Notes: generated from the sequence alone by a model not told the origin. A stretch of DNA of 64,000 nt from Pontibacter anaerobius (GCF_026241195.1 NZ_JAPFQO010000001.1:620001-684000), one strand, 5' to 3'. Shown: positions 9,741 to 19,655, counted from the first letter of the stretch. Made by a program: numbers and translations.

Positions 9741-10568
9741 ATGAGCAAACACATTTTCACTCTCTTACTGGCGCTCCTGGCCTTCGGAGCAGAGGCACAA
9801 AGTATAAAGCTACAGGGCAGGGTGCTGGAGCAAGTAAGCGGTAAGGGGTTGCCTTACGTCAATATCGGTATCCGGAACAAGAACCTTGGCACGGCCTCGG
9901 ATGAGCAGGGGAAGTTTATACTTTCATTTCCTCAATCGCTGCAGCATGACACAATTACCTTCTCTGCCGTGGGGTATGAGGAGGTGTCGGTGCCGGTGCA
10001 GGAACTTAGCCAGAGACAACCGCTGGAGGTAAAGCTTCTGGAAAAGGTGAACATGCTGCAGGAAGTAGTGGTGCAGAGCCGAAATCTTAAAACCCGCAAG
10101 CTGGGTGTTACTGGCCGCTTACCCGTGGTATGGGGCAACCCTGAGCACCACGAAGGGAAAGACGTGTATGAGTTCGCCAACTTTATTGCGGTAAAAGGCA
10201 GGGCAACAGAGCTGCTTTCAGCGCATTTCTACCTGACAAGCCAAAAGCTGGACTCAGCCCTTTTTCGTATTAACCTCTATAAAAACAATAATGGACTGCC
10301 CGGCGAGCGGCTAGTGGAGAAAAGCATTGTGCAGCGGCTAACGACCAAGGATGGATGGATAAGTATAAACCTGCAGCCCTACGGGATTTACACCGGCGAT
10401 GATTTTTTCCTGGGCATAGAGTACCTGCCTGGCGATGGAGTGGATAAGTATGCCATCTCGTTGGGTGGTAAGCTTGGCGGTAGCAGCTACTCCCGGAAGT
10501 CGAGCCTGGGCGCTTGGGAGAAGTTTGTCGGGGCAAGTCTGAGTGGGTATGTAACGGTGCGGCAGTAA
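9741..10568 (+). CDS. Carboxypeptidase-regulatory-like domain protein, 275 aa
   Basis: The start at 9741 is chosen because it places a clean signal peptide (MSKHIFTLLLALLAFGAEAQ) at the N-terminus; the open frame extends 31 codons further upstream without such a sequence. Residues about 21-105 form a carboxypeptidase D regulatory-like (CarboxypepD_reg) beta-sandwich of the kind found at the front of TonB receptors (LQGRVLEQVSGKGLPYVNIGI ... GTASDEQGKF). The remainder is a beta-rich domain (YEFANFIAVKGRATELLSAHFYL...) found in secreted Bacteroidota proteins of unknown function. It is divergent from the PepSY/receptor operon and convergent with the second BNR protein. Confidence 0.8.
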   Translation: MSKHIFTLLLALLAFGAEAQSIKLQGRVLEQVSGKGLPYVNIGIRNKNLGTASDEQGKFILSFPQSLQHDTITFSAVGYEEVSVPVQELSQRQPLEVKLLEKVNMLQEVVVQSRNLKTRKLGVTGRLPVVWGNPEHHEGKDVYEFANFIAVKGRATELLSAHFYLTSQKLDSALFRINLYKNNNGLPGERLVEKSIVQRLTTKDGWISINLQPYGIYTGDDFFLGIEYLPGDGVDKYAISLGGKLGGSSYSRKSSLGAWEKFVGASLSGYVTVRQ

Positions 10569-10586
10569 GTCTGGAAGTATAAAAAA

Positions 10587-10616
10587 ATCCCCGGCCATAC
10601 TTCTGGCCGGGGATTT
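10587..10616. terminator. Terminator hairpin between convergent genes
   Basis: A perfect stem AATCCCCGGCCA / TGGCCGGGGATT with an A7 run to its left and TTTTCTG to its right. Copies of AAGTATA flank it on both sides (about 10575 and 10629). Confidence 0.88.
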
Positions 10617-10638
10617 TCTGTTTGGATAAAGTATAAAC

Positions 10639-13600
10639 CTAGTCTTGCGAAGAAGATGTTGCGGCTCCGGCTTTCTCCTTTTCATCCTTTTTCTTTACGC
10701 TGATGAAATCTACGTTCTTCTGTTGGATGAGCTTGTTCAGAGCCGGGATATCCTGCTCCTTCACTTGCTTCAGTTGGCTCAGTTGCTCATCAATCTGCGC
10801 GGTTACCTCTTTCTTAAAGCTATAGGCCTGATCGGTTGGGCGGTAGTCGCCGGTGCTCACCTGGCCCACCAGGTTCGCCAGCTTGTTGTTCAGGCGGATC
10901 GGGAAATTGAGAGGGTCCTGGCCGCTGCGGTTCTTGGTCTGGTACAGTGCTTCCTCAATCTTCGTGATCTTCTTCTCAATGTTATTTGCCTCATCTACAA
11001 TGTCTTTGTAGCCATCGTTGCCCTTCAGGTTGCCGTTCAGTGTCTTGATCTGGCCGCGCATGGTGCGGATGTCCTTGATGGCATCATGGGTCTCCGTCAG
11101 CTTGTCGCGTACTTCCATCAGGAACGTGAACTGGGCCTGTAAATCCTCGGCAGAAGCTTTGCTGCGTGGGTCCTGAAGTATGGCAAAATCGGTTTCCTGG
11201 CTTTCTTTGTTTACGGTCAGTCTTGCTTTATACTTGCCGGGTATAGCTTTCGGGCCTTGCGTGCCGCCTCCCCAGATAATCATGCCATCAAACTTGGTGG
11301 CCTCCGGGTAGCGCATGTCCCACACAAAGCGGTTCAGGCCTTTCTTCAGCTCCAGTTTCTCTTTCTTCTCCTTGGCGTTGCTGGCGTAGCTGCGGATCAG
11401 CTTGCCGTTGGCATCCATAAACTCCAGGGTAACCGTGGTGGCAGAATCCGGCTGCTGCGGCAGGTAATAGTGCACCATCACGCCGCCCGGGTGGTTCTCG
11501 CCGGCTGTCTTGGAGTTGCCCCTGCTGCTTCCGTCCATTTTATAGGCGTCCATCGGCTTGTATAGGTGAAACTTGCTGCTGGCTATACTTTGGTTCATGG
11601 TATGCAGCGGCGTAATGTCATCAATCAGCCAGAAACCACGACCTTGCGTGGAGGCAATCAGGTTGTCATTCTTAATAGTAAGGTCCGTGATTGGCACGAT
11701 CGGCATGTTGAGCTGGAGCGGCTGCCAGCTGTCGCCGTCGTTAAACGATACATGCATGCCGTACTCGGTACCGGCATACAACAGCCCCGGTCGCTTCTGG
11801 TCTGCGCGCAGCACACGGGTAAAGTGGTGCGCCGGTATGCCGTCCGTAATCTTTGTCCAGGTTTTGCCGTAGTCGGTGGTCTTGTACAAGTATGGCCTGA
11901 AGTCGCCGGATTTATACATGGTGGCAGCCACGTAGGCACCGCCCGCTATACTTGGGTGCGCGTCGATGCTGTTCACCATGATCCACTCCGGCATGTTCTT
12001 CGGCGTTACGTTTGTCCAGCTCTTGCCACCATCCTTGGTTACGTGCACAAGTCCGTCATCAGAACCCGCCCAAATGACGCCCGGCTGTACTTTAGACTCG
12101 TTTATGGCGAAGATGGTGCCGTAGTACTCCACACTGGTGTTGTCCTTTGTGATCGGGCCACCAGATGGACCCAGCTTGGTCGAGTCGTTGCGAGTCAGGT
12201 CAGGGGAGATGGTTTCCCAGGTCTGGCCCTCGTTGTAGGTAACGTGCACATGGTTGGAGGTGGTATAAAGTTTCTTCGGATCGTTCGGGGAGAACAGAAT
12301 CGGGAAGTTCCACTGGAATCTATACTTCATGCCTTCCGCGCCGTGTCCCATCGGGTTATCCGGCCATACATTGATCACGCGCTCCTGGCCTGAGCTGTGG
12401 TCTACCCTCGAGAGGAAGCCGCCATAGTTGCCTCCGTACACAATTTCAGGGTTTGTTGGATCCGCAGCCAGGTGCGCGCTTTCGGCGCCAGCCGTGCTTT
12501 CCCAGTCATCTTCCGTAATGGCATAGCCGCCGGAGCGGTGTGCGATGCGAACGGTGGAGTTATCCTGCTGCGCACCATAGATGCGGTAAGGGAAATGGTT
12601 GTCTGTGGTGACACGGTAGAACTGTGCCGTGTTCTGGTTATGGTAGGTGCTCCAGTTCATGCCGCCATCCGTGGTGACCTGGGCACCCCCGTCGTCAGCC
12701 ATAATCATGCGCGATGGGTTCTCCGGGGCTATCCAGAGGTCGTGGTGGTCGCCGTGTGGGGCATTATTGCTCTCAAAAGTACGGCCTCCATCCTTGGAGC
12801 GATGGTAGGATACGTTCAGTACATACACCACATCCTCGTCTTTCGGGTCGGCATACACGCGGGTATAGTACCAGGCGCGCTGGCGCAGGTTGCGGTCATC
12901 GTTTACTTTCTGCCAGGTAAGGCCGCTGTCGTCGGAGCGGAAAAGGCCACCTTCCTCCGCTTCCACCATCGCATACACACGCTCCGATTTCACCGGAGAC
13001 ACGGCTACGCCGATGATGCCCAGCGTGCCCTTTGGCAGGCCTTTGTTGCCGGAAATCTCTTTCCAGTTATCGCCGCCATCGGTGCTTTTCCAGATGCCGG
13101 AGCCAGGGCCGCCGGAAGAGAGGCTGTATGGCGTGCGGCGTACGTTCCAGGTGGTGGCGTAAAGTATACGCGGGTTATTAGGGTCGATGATCAGGTCAAC
13201 GGCGCCAGCATCTTTGTTGGCGAACAGCGTGCGCTTCCAGGTTTTGCCGCCGTCTGTACTTTTGTACACGCCGCGCTCCTCGCTAGGCTTATAGAGATCG
13301 CCCATGGCAGCTACGTATACTATATCTGGGTTCTGAGGGTGTACACGGATGCGGCCAATGTGGCGGGAGTCCTTCAGACCAATGTGCTGCCAGTTCTTAC
13401 CCGCATCTTCTGATTTCCAAACCCCGAAGCCCGACGAAACGTTACCGCGCACCGTCTGCTCGCCCTCTCCCACATAAATAACGTTAGGGTCGGATTCGCT
13501 TACGGCCATAGCGCCAATGGAGCCTCCAAAGGTACCGTCAGATATACTTTCCCAGCTAGCGCCGCCATCCGTGGTGCGCCACACGCCACCGCCTGTAGCG

Positions 13601-13845
13601 CCAAAATAGTATAGGTTCGGCTTGCCCGGCACACCCACAGCTGTGCCTGAGCGGCCTCCGCGGTATGGACCGATAGAACGCCAGGTCAGGCCATCGTATA
13701 GTTTCGGGTCCACGGCGGTAGTAGCGGATTTCTTTCGCTTGGATCGCTGCTTCTGTGCCTCCGCCGGCTGTCCTGCCAGCAGCAAGGCCAGTGAGCCAGC
13801 CAACAGCAGGCGCGGTGAGAGTGCAGCGCGTAGAGCTGATGTCAT
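10639..13845 (-). CDS. Secreted BNR/sortilin-like repeat protein, 1068 aa
   Basis: A second large propeller-type protein with the same Asp-box signature (TTDGGASWE, SEDAGKNWQ, STDGGKTWK, SDDSGLTWQ, SKDGGRTFE, TKDGGKSWT, TTDYGKTWT). It has a cleavable signal (..LLLAGSLALLLAGQPAEAQ) followed by a very basic stretch (KQRSKRKKS), then about 750 residues of propeller repeats, a beta-domain near 800-890 and a helical C-terminal region (about 900-1030, with heptad-like charged helices). The C-terminus is Lys/Glu-rich. It is related to the protein at 3448-6378 but longer and not an adjacent tandem copy. Function is unknown beyond an extracellular protein-protein or glycan-binding or hydrolase-like role. 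Confidence 0.87.
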   Translation of the reverse strand: MTSALRAALSPRLLLAGSLALLLAGQPAEAQKQRSKRKKSATTAVDPKLYDGLTWRSIGPYRGGRSGTAVGVPGKPNLYYFGATGGGVWRTTDGGASWESISDGTFGGSIGAMAVSESDPNVIYVGEGEQTVRGNVSSGFGVWKSEDAGKNWQHIGLKDSRHIGRIRVHPQNPDIVYVAAMGDLYKPSEERGVYKSTDGGKTWKRTLFANKDAGAVDLIIDPNNPRILYATTWNVRRTPYSLSSGGPGSGIWKSTDGGDNWKEISGNKGLPKGTLGIIGVAVSPVKSERVYAMVEAEEGGLFRSDDSGLTWQKVNDDRNLRQRAWYYTRVYADPKDEDVVYVLNVSYHRSKDGGRTFESNNAPHGDHHDLWIAPENPSRMIMADDGGAQVTTDGGMNWSTYHNQNTAQFYRVTTDNHFPYRIYGAQQDNSTVRIAHRSGGYAITEDDWESTAGAESAHLAADPTNPEIVYGGNYGGFLSRVDHSSGQERVINVWPDNPMGHGAEGMKYRFQWNFPILFSPNDPKKLYTTSNHVHVTYNEGQTWETISPDLTRNDSTKLGPSGGPITKDNTSVEYYGTIFAINESKVQPGVIWAGSDDGLVHVTKDGGKSWTNVTPKNMPEWIMVNSIDAHPSIAGGAYVAATMYKSGDFRPYLYKTTDYGKTWTKITDGIPAHHFTRVLRADQKRPGLLYAGTEYGMHVSFNDGDSWQPLQLNMPIVPITDLTIKNDNLIASTQGRGFWLIDDITPLHTMNQSIASSKFHLYKPMDAYKMDGSSRGNSKTAGENHPGGVMVHYYLPQQPDSATTVTLEFMDANGKLIRSYASNAKEKKEKLELKKGLNRFVWDMRYPEATKFDGMIIWGGGTQGPKAIPGKYKARLTVNKESQETDFAILQDPRSKASAEDLQAQFTFLMEVRDKLTETHDAIKDIRTMRGQIKTLNGNLKGNDGYKDIVDEANNIEKKITKIEEALYQTKNRSGQDPLNFPIRLNNKLANLVGQVSTGDYRPTDQAYSFKKEVTAQIDEQLSQLKQVKEQDIPALNKLIQQKNVDFISVKKKDEKEKAGAATSSSQD

Positions 13846-14732
13846 ATCTTATTAAATTTTGGTTAATAAAGGTTTAGATTATACTTGTATTGGTACAGGT
13901 GTGGTAAGCTTTTGTAAAGTAAAAGGGTGTTATAACTATAGAAAGTTATGAGTTAGCGATAATATCTGTCTATTGCAAATGTCTTTATATAATTTTTTTG
14001 TTCCGACTTCGGGGCTAACAGGTTGGGGTGGTGGGAGAGGAGGTGTTTTGATAGATGTGTAGCGATACAGCTGATATAATGATAGAGCCAGGGCTAAGAA
14101 AGGGAGGTAACCTATGCAATAGTAAACGGGTGCAGGGTCGTGGTTTATGGAAACAACTTCTTTTAAATTTGCTAAAAGGTTGTTTATGTGTGCATTGCTT
14201 GTGAAAATTTATTTGCCATAATATTGTTTTCTTTAAAAATAAGAAATATACTTACAGCGATAAGCTTAAGTAAATGGGTGATGCCTAACGATTAAGCACA
14301 GAAAACTTATACCTGGGTGTGGCATGAAGCTTCATGCTGCAGCGTTAATATGCAACTATTCCATTGTTGTGGTTAACTGCTTGTTTATGAGTTTGAATCC
14401 GCTTTTCGGGTTCCGTTTGGTTTATTGCCGTTTTCTCTGGTCTGTTTGCCTGTAAGATGTATGAAGTGCATCTGGCCATAGCCGGAGTCTTTCTTTGCCC
14501 CTTAAAATAACCCGCACTGGTTGAGCCTGCTATACTTCTTTTAAGTATGCCTGCCACAGCCCAACCCTAATCTGGAACTCCTTCTTTGTAATCCTCTTGG
14601 TGAGGCTTTAATTGCATTTAGCCAATAATGCATTCATGGCGAAGCTATGCTATGTGTGATACGGTTAATTGTACTTTGCCTTGTCGCCTGCGGAGGAAAT
14701 TATACTTTACACAACAAGCGATCGAGTTATTT
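13846..14732. other. 887-bp gap, AT-rich, upstream of susC
   Basis: Divergent intergenic region between the second BNR gene and susC. It is AT-rich, contains several TATACTT copies (for example about 13883, 14533 and 14701), and has no open frame that looks like a protein. I found no sigma/anti-sigma gene or recognisable operator and no exact TAnnTTTG element close to the susC start. Confidence 0.5.
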
Positions 14733-17699
14733 ATGAAGCACCTATTACTTATCTTTTTCTTAACACTGAGCGTGCCGTCCGCCTTAAGTGCCTTCGCACA
14801 AGGACGCACAGTAACAGGGGTGGTGACATCTGAAGCAGATGGATCACCATTGCCCGGAGTGAGTGTCTTATTGAAAGGAACCACAACCGGCGTTACAACC
14901 GGCCTGGACGGTAACTATCAGCTAACAGTGCCTGTACAGGGAGGCACTCTTGTCTTCCGTTATATAGGTTTCCAGATCAGGGAGGTTGAAATTGGAAGCC
15001 AGAGCACCATTAACGTCAGCCTTGCATCAGACGAAAAGCTACTGAAAGAGGTAGTGGTGACAGGGTATGGCGAACAGGACCGTAAAACGCTGACCAGCGC
15101 ACAGACATCTGTGAGTTCTGAGGAGATTGCAAACCTGCCTGCGGCCAGCAGCGACCAGCTTTTGCAGGGGCGTGCTGCCGGTGTGCAGGTAGCCTCCAAC
15201 ACAGGTACGCCCGGCGGCGGCGTGTTTGTGCGCGTGCGCGGCTCATCCTCTATCAATGGCTCCAGCGACCCGCTATATGTCGTAGACGGCGTTCCTATCC
15301 AGGCCAACAATTTGTCGGGGATAGACTTGGGAGGAGGCACAACCAGCCCTATTGCTGATATAAACCCTGCAGACATTGAGTCGATGGAAATACTGAAGGA
15401 TGCCTCGGCTACTGCTATTTATGGTGCCCGTGCCGCTAACGGTGTCGTGCTCATCACCACCAAGCGCGGCAGCAGCGGGAAAGCGAAAGTAAGCCTGGGC
15501 ATGTATACGGGCATCCAAAACGCCCCGCGCCTGCCCGATGTAGTGGATGGCCCCACCTATGAGAGGCTGATGAATGAGGCCTTTATCAACAACGGCAAAG
15601 CGCCAAAGTATGCTAACCCCGACGGTGCCATCTCTACGGACTGGGCAGACGCCGTTTTTAGAACCGGAAAAATCAGCAACTATGATCTGTCGGTAAGCGG
15701 CGGCACAGACAAGGTGCACTACCTGGTATCGGCAAATCACTTTAACCAGGAGGGGGTGATGATCGGCTCTGACTTTAAGCGTAACACCGCCCGTGTTAAC
15801 CTGGATTTCTATCCTGTAGATAAGTTGAAGGTGGGGACGAGCATCCTGTACTCCCGCAATGAGCGCAACCGGTTAAGAAACGATGATAATATCTCAGGTG
15901 CCATGCCCGGTACCTTCGCCTTCCCGGCTAACCTGCCATACTACAAGCCGGACGGCTCTTACACGAAGTTCAGTATCTTCGAGAACCCTATTGCGGCGGT
16001 AAAAGAAAGCGACATACAGATGAGCACGAACCGCTTTCTGGGTAGTGTGTTCGCTGAGTACGAAATCACTAACGGCCTTCGGCTGCGGTCCAGCTTTAGC
16101 CTGGATAACAGTACAGTGCTGGAGGATCTGTACGACAACACCTTGCTGAACAACGGGGCGGGCACAAACGGCTTTGGCCTGTCGCTGGCCACCCAGAATG
16201 ATAACTGGATACAGGAGAACGTGCTAAGCTATGAGTTCGCCAGAAACGAGCACTCGTTTAATGTGCTGCTCGGCACTACGCTGCAGGAGTCGGCCTTTTC
16301 TATGACACAGGCGGTAGGGGAGCAGTTCCCGAGCAACGACTTCCGGAAAATCACCTCGGCGGCGGTGCAGCGCTCCAGTTCCAACGCCTCTAGCTGGGGC
16401 ATTGCCTCGTTTTTTACCCGTATCGGCTACGACTATAAGGATAAGTACCTGGCAACGATCAATGTTCGCCGTGATGCTTCTTCCAGGTTTGGTGCCGATA
16501 ACCGCTGGGGAACTTTCCCGTCCGTCGCGTTGGGTTGGGTAGTATCAGAGGAGGCCTTCTTTGAGCCTATGCCGGATTTTGTTGGTGATGTTAAGATCAG
16601 GGCCAGCTACGGCATTACTGGTAACCAGAGCGGCATTTCAGATTTCCAGGCTTTAGGCCTGTGGGGCGGCTCATCTGCCTACGCCGATATTCCGGGTGTG
16701 AGCCCGGTGCAATTAGCTAACCCAGACCTGAAGTGGGAGACAACCGCGCAAACAGATATCGGACTGGATCTGGGCCTGTTTAACAACCGGGTTAATATCA
16801 TCGCGGATTACTATGTAAAGAAGACCTCAGACCTGCTACTGGCCGTGCCGCTGCCCCGGACATCAGGTTTTAACTCGCTGGTGCAGAACTATGGTGCTCT
16901 CGAGAACAAGGGGTTTGAGCTGGCTGTGATCGCGGATGTGATTAAATCGGAAGACTTTACCTGGAATGCCAACTTCAACATTGCCTCTAACAAGAATAAG
17001 GTAACCAAGCTGGCGGCTCCTTTTAATGTGTATAACCGCGACCTTTTCCGTTATGAGGAGGGATATCCGCTGTACTCGTTTTACTTCCATGAGCAAACCG
17101 GCGTAGACCCCGCAACCGGCGACATTCAGTTCGCAGACGTGGACGGAGACGGTGAGTTCGACCCGAACGTGGACCGCAAGATAGTGGGAGACGCCAACCC
17201 GGATTTCTTCGGAGGTTTTACGAACACGCTGAACTACAAAGCTTTCGATCTTTCGTTTTTCCTGCAATACTCTTACGGCAACGACCAGCTGAACTGGAAC
17301 CGCTTTTTTAGCGAGCACGGCGGGGTGCGGGACTTCAACTTTATGAAAAGCCAGCTGGACCGGTGGCAGAAACCCGGCGATGTGACTATGGTGCCGAAAA
17401 TGACCGCCGCCAACTATGCAGGTAACCTTAGGCCTTCACGCTTTCTGGAGGACGGCTCTTACATGCGTCTGAAAAACATCTCCCTTGGGTACACGCTGCC
17501 GCAGGCGCTGGTGAGTAAAGTAGGCATCTCCAGGGCAAGGGTATATATCACTGGGCAGAATGTGTTCACGGTTACAAAGTATACAGGCCTGGATCCGGAG
17601 TTAACGGGCATCGGGGATAACCCCCTGGCACAGGGCATAGAGTTTTACAGCTTGCCGCAGCCAAGGGTGTTTATGGGTGGTTTTAATCTGAGCTTTTAG
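14733..17699 (+). CDS. SusC/RagA-family TonB-linked outer-membrane protein, 988 aa
   Basis: The start at 14733 is chosen because it begins a proper signal peptide (MKHLLLIFFLTLSVPSALSAFAQ); the frame is open 35 codons further upstream but without signal character. Domains in order: CarboxypepD_reg-like (about 25-110), plug with the SusC signature (about 115-230: GYGEQDRKTLTSA, LLQGRAAGVQV, VRGSSSINGSSDPLYVVDG, DASATAIYGARAANGVVLITTK), and a large beta-barrel to the C-terminus ending GGFNLSF. It forms the lidded transporter with the SusD partner encoded directly downstream (17 bp). The substrate is not evident because no hydrolase gene lies in the pair's neighbourhood. Confidence 0.95.
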   Translation: MKHLLLIFFLTLSVPSALSAFAQGRTVTGVVTSEADGSPLPGVSVLLKGTTTGVTTGLDGNYQLTVPVQGGTLVFRYIGFQIREVEIGSQSTINVSLASDEKLLKEVVVTGYGEQDRKTLTSAQTSVSSEEIANLPAASSDQLLQGRAAGVQVASNTGTPGGGVFVRVRGSSSINGSSDPLYVVDGVPIQANNLSGIDLGGGTTSPIADINPADIESMEILKDASATAIYGARAANGVVLITTKRGSSGKAKVSLGMYTGIQNAPRLPDVVDGPTYERLMNEAFINNGKAPKYANPDGAISTDWADAVFRTGKISNYDLSVSGGTDKVHYLVSANHFNQEGVMIGSDFKRNTARVNLDFYPVDKLKVGTSILYSRNERNRLRNDDNISGAMPGTFAFPANLPYYKPDGSYTKFSIFENPIAAVKESDIQMSTNRFLGSVFAEYEITNGLRLRSSFSLDNSTVLEDLYDNTLLNNGAGTNGFGLSLATQNDNWIQENVLSYEFARNEHSFNVLLGTTLQESAFSMTQAVGEQFPSNDFRKITSAAVQRSSSNASSWGIASFFTRIGYDYKDKYLATINVRRDASSRFGADNRWGTFPSVALGWVVSEEAFFEPMPDFVGDVKIRASYGITGNQSGISDFQALGLWGGSSAYADIPGVSPVQLANPDLKWETTAQTDIGLDLGLFNNRVNIIADYYVKKTSDLLLAVPLPRTSGFNSLVQNYGALENKGFELAVIADVIKSEDFTWNANFNIASNKNKVTKLAAPFNVYNRDLFRYEEGYPLYSFYFHEQTGVDPATGDIQFADVDGDGEFDPNVDRKIVGDANPDFFGGFTNTLNYKAFDLSFFLQYSYGNDQLNWNRFFSEHGGVRDFNFMKSQLDRWQKPGDVTMVPKMTAANYAGNLRPSRFLEDGSYMRLKNISLGYTLPQALVSKVGISRARVYITGQNVFTVTKYTGLDPELTGIGDNPLAQGIEFYSLPQPRVFMGGFNLSF

Positions 17700-17716
17700 T
17701 CCTAAACAATGTTTTT

Positions 17717-19198
17717 ATGCAGATGAATATATATAGACGATTTATAGAGGCCGCAGAAAAGCTGAAAAGGAAGACGGCTAAAGAAAATTATACTTTGAGG
17801 TTGGCTTACCTGGCCGGGGTGCTGTGTCTAGCGGGAGCCATGAGTTCCTGCGAGGTGCTGGACCAGGAACCACAGGCTGAGGTGTCAGAAGATATTGCTA
17901 TCTCCAATAAAAAAGGGGCGCAGGCCGCCTTGGCTGGCCTTTACGACCAATTACAAAGTGGTAACTACTATGGTAGCAACCTACTGATTATGGGGGATAT
18001 TTCTTCGGATGTCGCGCAAAGTATAGGCACCTGGGATTTTTACCGGGAAATGGATACCTACCTGATCGATAAGAGTAACCTGGAAACCGGCAACTTCTGG
18101 ACAAGGGCTTATAGAGCGATAAATGTGGCGAACAATATCATAGAGCAAGTGCCACCGCTCGCTGATATCACGGAGGAGGAGAAAAACAAAATTATTGGGC
18201 AGGCATACCTGGTAAGAGGGTTGGCTTATTTTGACCTTACTAAGGTGTTTGGTGGCGTTCCTGGTGTGGTAGGTACTTTGGGCGTCCCGATCATTACGAA
18301 GCCATCCAGAAAAGTAGATGAGTCCTTCTTTCCGTCCAGGGCATCGTTGGAAGAATCGTACGGGCAGGTGGAGTCTGATTTGCTGACCGCGCTGGAGATG
18401 TTGCCGGAGGCGCATCAGACTGACCTGCTTACCAGGTCTCAGGCGGTGAAAGGAACAGCGCGCGCTTTGCTGTCCAGGCTGTATTTATACTTAGGCAAAC
18501 CAGAGCAGGCCATCACATATGCCGACGCCATAATTGCGGACCCAAAGTATAGCCTTGTCGCCAGCTTCGCGAACATCTTCTCGAGTAAGTTTACCACGGA
18601 GGCTATCTTTGAGCTCAACTTCAACAGTGCAGATCAGAGCGGGATAAACAACTGGTACTATCCTTCGTCGCTGGGAGGGCGCGGCGATATAATGGCCCAC
18701 ACCAGCTTCTACGAAGAGGCAACGGCAGACCCGAATGACGTACGGGGAAAGATGTTCGGCTACTACCAGAGCAAGGATGTTCACTACCCCACCAAGTATG
18801 GCAAGACCAGCGCCATCGATAACATCCAGATCATTAGGCTGGGTGAAGTATACCTAAATCGGGCAGAGGCAAGAGCCAAAACTGGCGATGTAGATGGTGC
18901 GCTTGCTGATTTGAACACTATAAGACAAAGGGCTGGCATTGCGCCAATTGAGGGGCTAACCGATGCGCAGGAAGCATTGCGGGCCATCTGGCATGAGCGG
19001 AAGCTGGAGCTGGCATTCGAGGGGCACAGCTTTTTTGACCTGGTGCGCACCGGGCAGGCCCTGAATGAGCTGACCGGGATTCCGCGCACCAACGGCCCCG
19101 ATGTAAACCTGGCTGACCCTGCCAGGCAGGTATTCCCTATCCCGGCCTTCGATATGGATGCGAATAAGAACCTGGTGCAGAACGAGGCTTACAAATAG
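17717..19198 (+). CDS. SusD/RagB-family nutrient-binding lipoprotein, 493 aa
   Basis: The surface-exposed lid of the SusCD transporter. The N-terminus is unusually long and basic before the hydrophobic run and lipobox (LAGAMSSC, Cys near residue 43), so an internal start is possible but no later ATG precedes the signal; ATG 17723 is an alternative. SusD features: TPR-like helices (GQAYLVRGLAYFDLTKVFGGVP), the segment TRSQAVKGTARALLSRLYLYLG, the conserved IRLGEVYLNRAEARAKTGD and WHERKLELAFEGHSFFDLVRTG motifs, and a C-terminal ending of the usual kind (VFPIPAFDMDANKNLVQNEAY). It follows susC by 17 bp in one operon. Confidence 0.94.
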   Translation: MQMNIYRRFIEAAEKLKRKTAKENYTLRLAYLAGVLCLAGAMSSCEVLDQEPQAEVSEDIAISNKKGAQAALAGLYDQLQSGNYYGSNLLIMGDISSDVAQSIGTWDFYREMDTYLIDKSNLETGNFWTRAYRAINVANNIIEQVPPLADITEEEKNKIIGQAYLVRGLAYFDLTKVFGGVPGVVGTLGVPIITKPSRKVDESFFPSRASLEESYGQVESDLLTALEMLPEAHQTDLLTRSQAVKGTARALLSRLYLYLGKPEQAITYADAIIADPKYSLVASFANIFSSKFTTEAIFELNFNSADQSGINNWYYPSSLGGRGDIMAHTSFYEEATADPNDVRGKMFGYYQSKDVHYPTKYGKTSAIDNIQIIRLGEVYLNRAEARAKTGDVDGALADLNTIRQRAGIAPIEGLTDAQEALRAIWHERKLELAFEGHSFFDLVRTGQALNELTGIPRTNGPDVNLADPARQVFPIPAFDMDANKNLVQNEAYK

Positions 19199-19297
19199 AG
19201 CCACTCCCTCGTTGGCGAATGTGCCACACAAGTAATGACTGTTTAGCCTGTAGATGGCTACATAAAATAAGGTGAGTAGATTAGAATGCGGTAAAGC

Positions 19298-19318
19298 GGT
19301 GCAGGGTACTCCTGCACC
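19298..19318 (+). terminator. Hairpin downstream of susD
   Basis: Stem GGTGCAGG / CCTGCACC with a five-base loop (GTACT), followed by a weak T-rich tract (CCTTTGCTGTTTT). It lies 100 bp after the susD stop and is the best terminator candidate for the susCD operon. Confidence 0.6.
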
Positions 19319-19468
19319 CTTTGCTGTTTTGGGGCTGTTTCACCCTAAAAGGTGCTTCTGTGCTACTGGTAAAATATAAAACGCTAAAAAGAGAAACGAA
19401 AGGAAAATGCTGTAGCCTGAGAGACAGCATAAAGTATAACCCGAGAAAAATATCCCGGGCCGGAAGTA

Positions 19469-19498
19469 TTGTATATATAAATCCACCTGTTATATTTG
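19469..19498 (+). promoter_or_regulatory. Promoter of tRNA-Leu
   Basis: A TTG at 19469-19471 and TATATTTG (TAnnTTTG) at 19491-19498 separated by 19 bp, matching the Bacteroidota housekeeping-sigma promoter. The mature tRNA begins 37 bp after the -7 element. Confidence 0.75.
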
Positions 19499-19534
19499 CA
19501 GAACCAATCCGTTATGGCGGTTGGTAAGTAAAAT

Positions 19535-19616
19535 GCGCAAGTGGCGAAATTGGTAGACGCGCTGTCTTCAGGCGGCAGTTCCGCAAGGTGTGAAGGTTCG
19601 AGTCCTTTCTTGCGCA
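19535..19616 (+). tRNA. tRNA-Leu (anticodon CAG)
   Basis: The sequence folds into a class-II cloverleaf: acceptor GCGCAAG (19535-19541) pairs with CTTGCGC (19609-19615), D-stem GCG/CGC with the TTGGTAGA loop, anticodon stem CTGTC/GGCAG around the loop TTCAGGC giving anticodon CAG, a long variable arm (TTCCGCAAGGTGT), and T-arm GAAGG-TTCGAGT-CCTTT. The discriminator is A; CCA is not encoded. It reads CUG leucine codons, which are very common in this window. Confidence 0.95.
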
Positions 19617-19620
19617 CAAA

Positions 19621-19655
19621 AAGAGGCTAATCTTAACGGGTTAGCCTCTTTTGTT
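19621..19655 (+). terminator. Terminator of tRNA-Leu
   Basis: Stem AAGAGGCTAA (19621-19630) / TTAGCCTCTT (19641-19650) with a ten-base loop, followed by TTGTTTT. Confidence 0.85.

Noticed and set aside
11566..13413. Long plus-strand open frames opposite the BNR-repeat gene
   Set aside because: They are antisense shadows of a repeat-rich gene with strong codon bias; the minus-strand protein has clear motifs and a signal peptide.
14345..14557. 70-residue minus-strand open frame in the gap before susC
   Set aside because: No domain features; an open frame of this length is expected by chance in such a gap.
14680..14705. TGTACTTTG as a -7 promoter element of susC
   Set aside because: It has only one base between TA and TTTG instead of two and no supporting -33 element.
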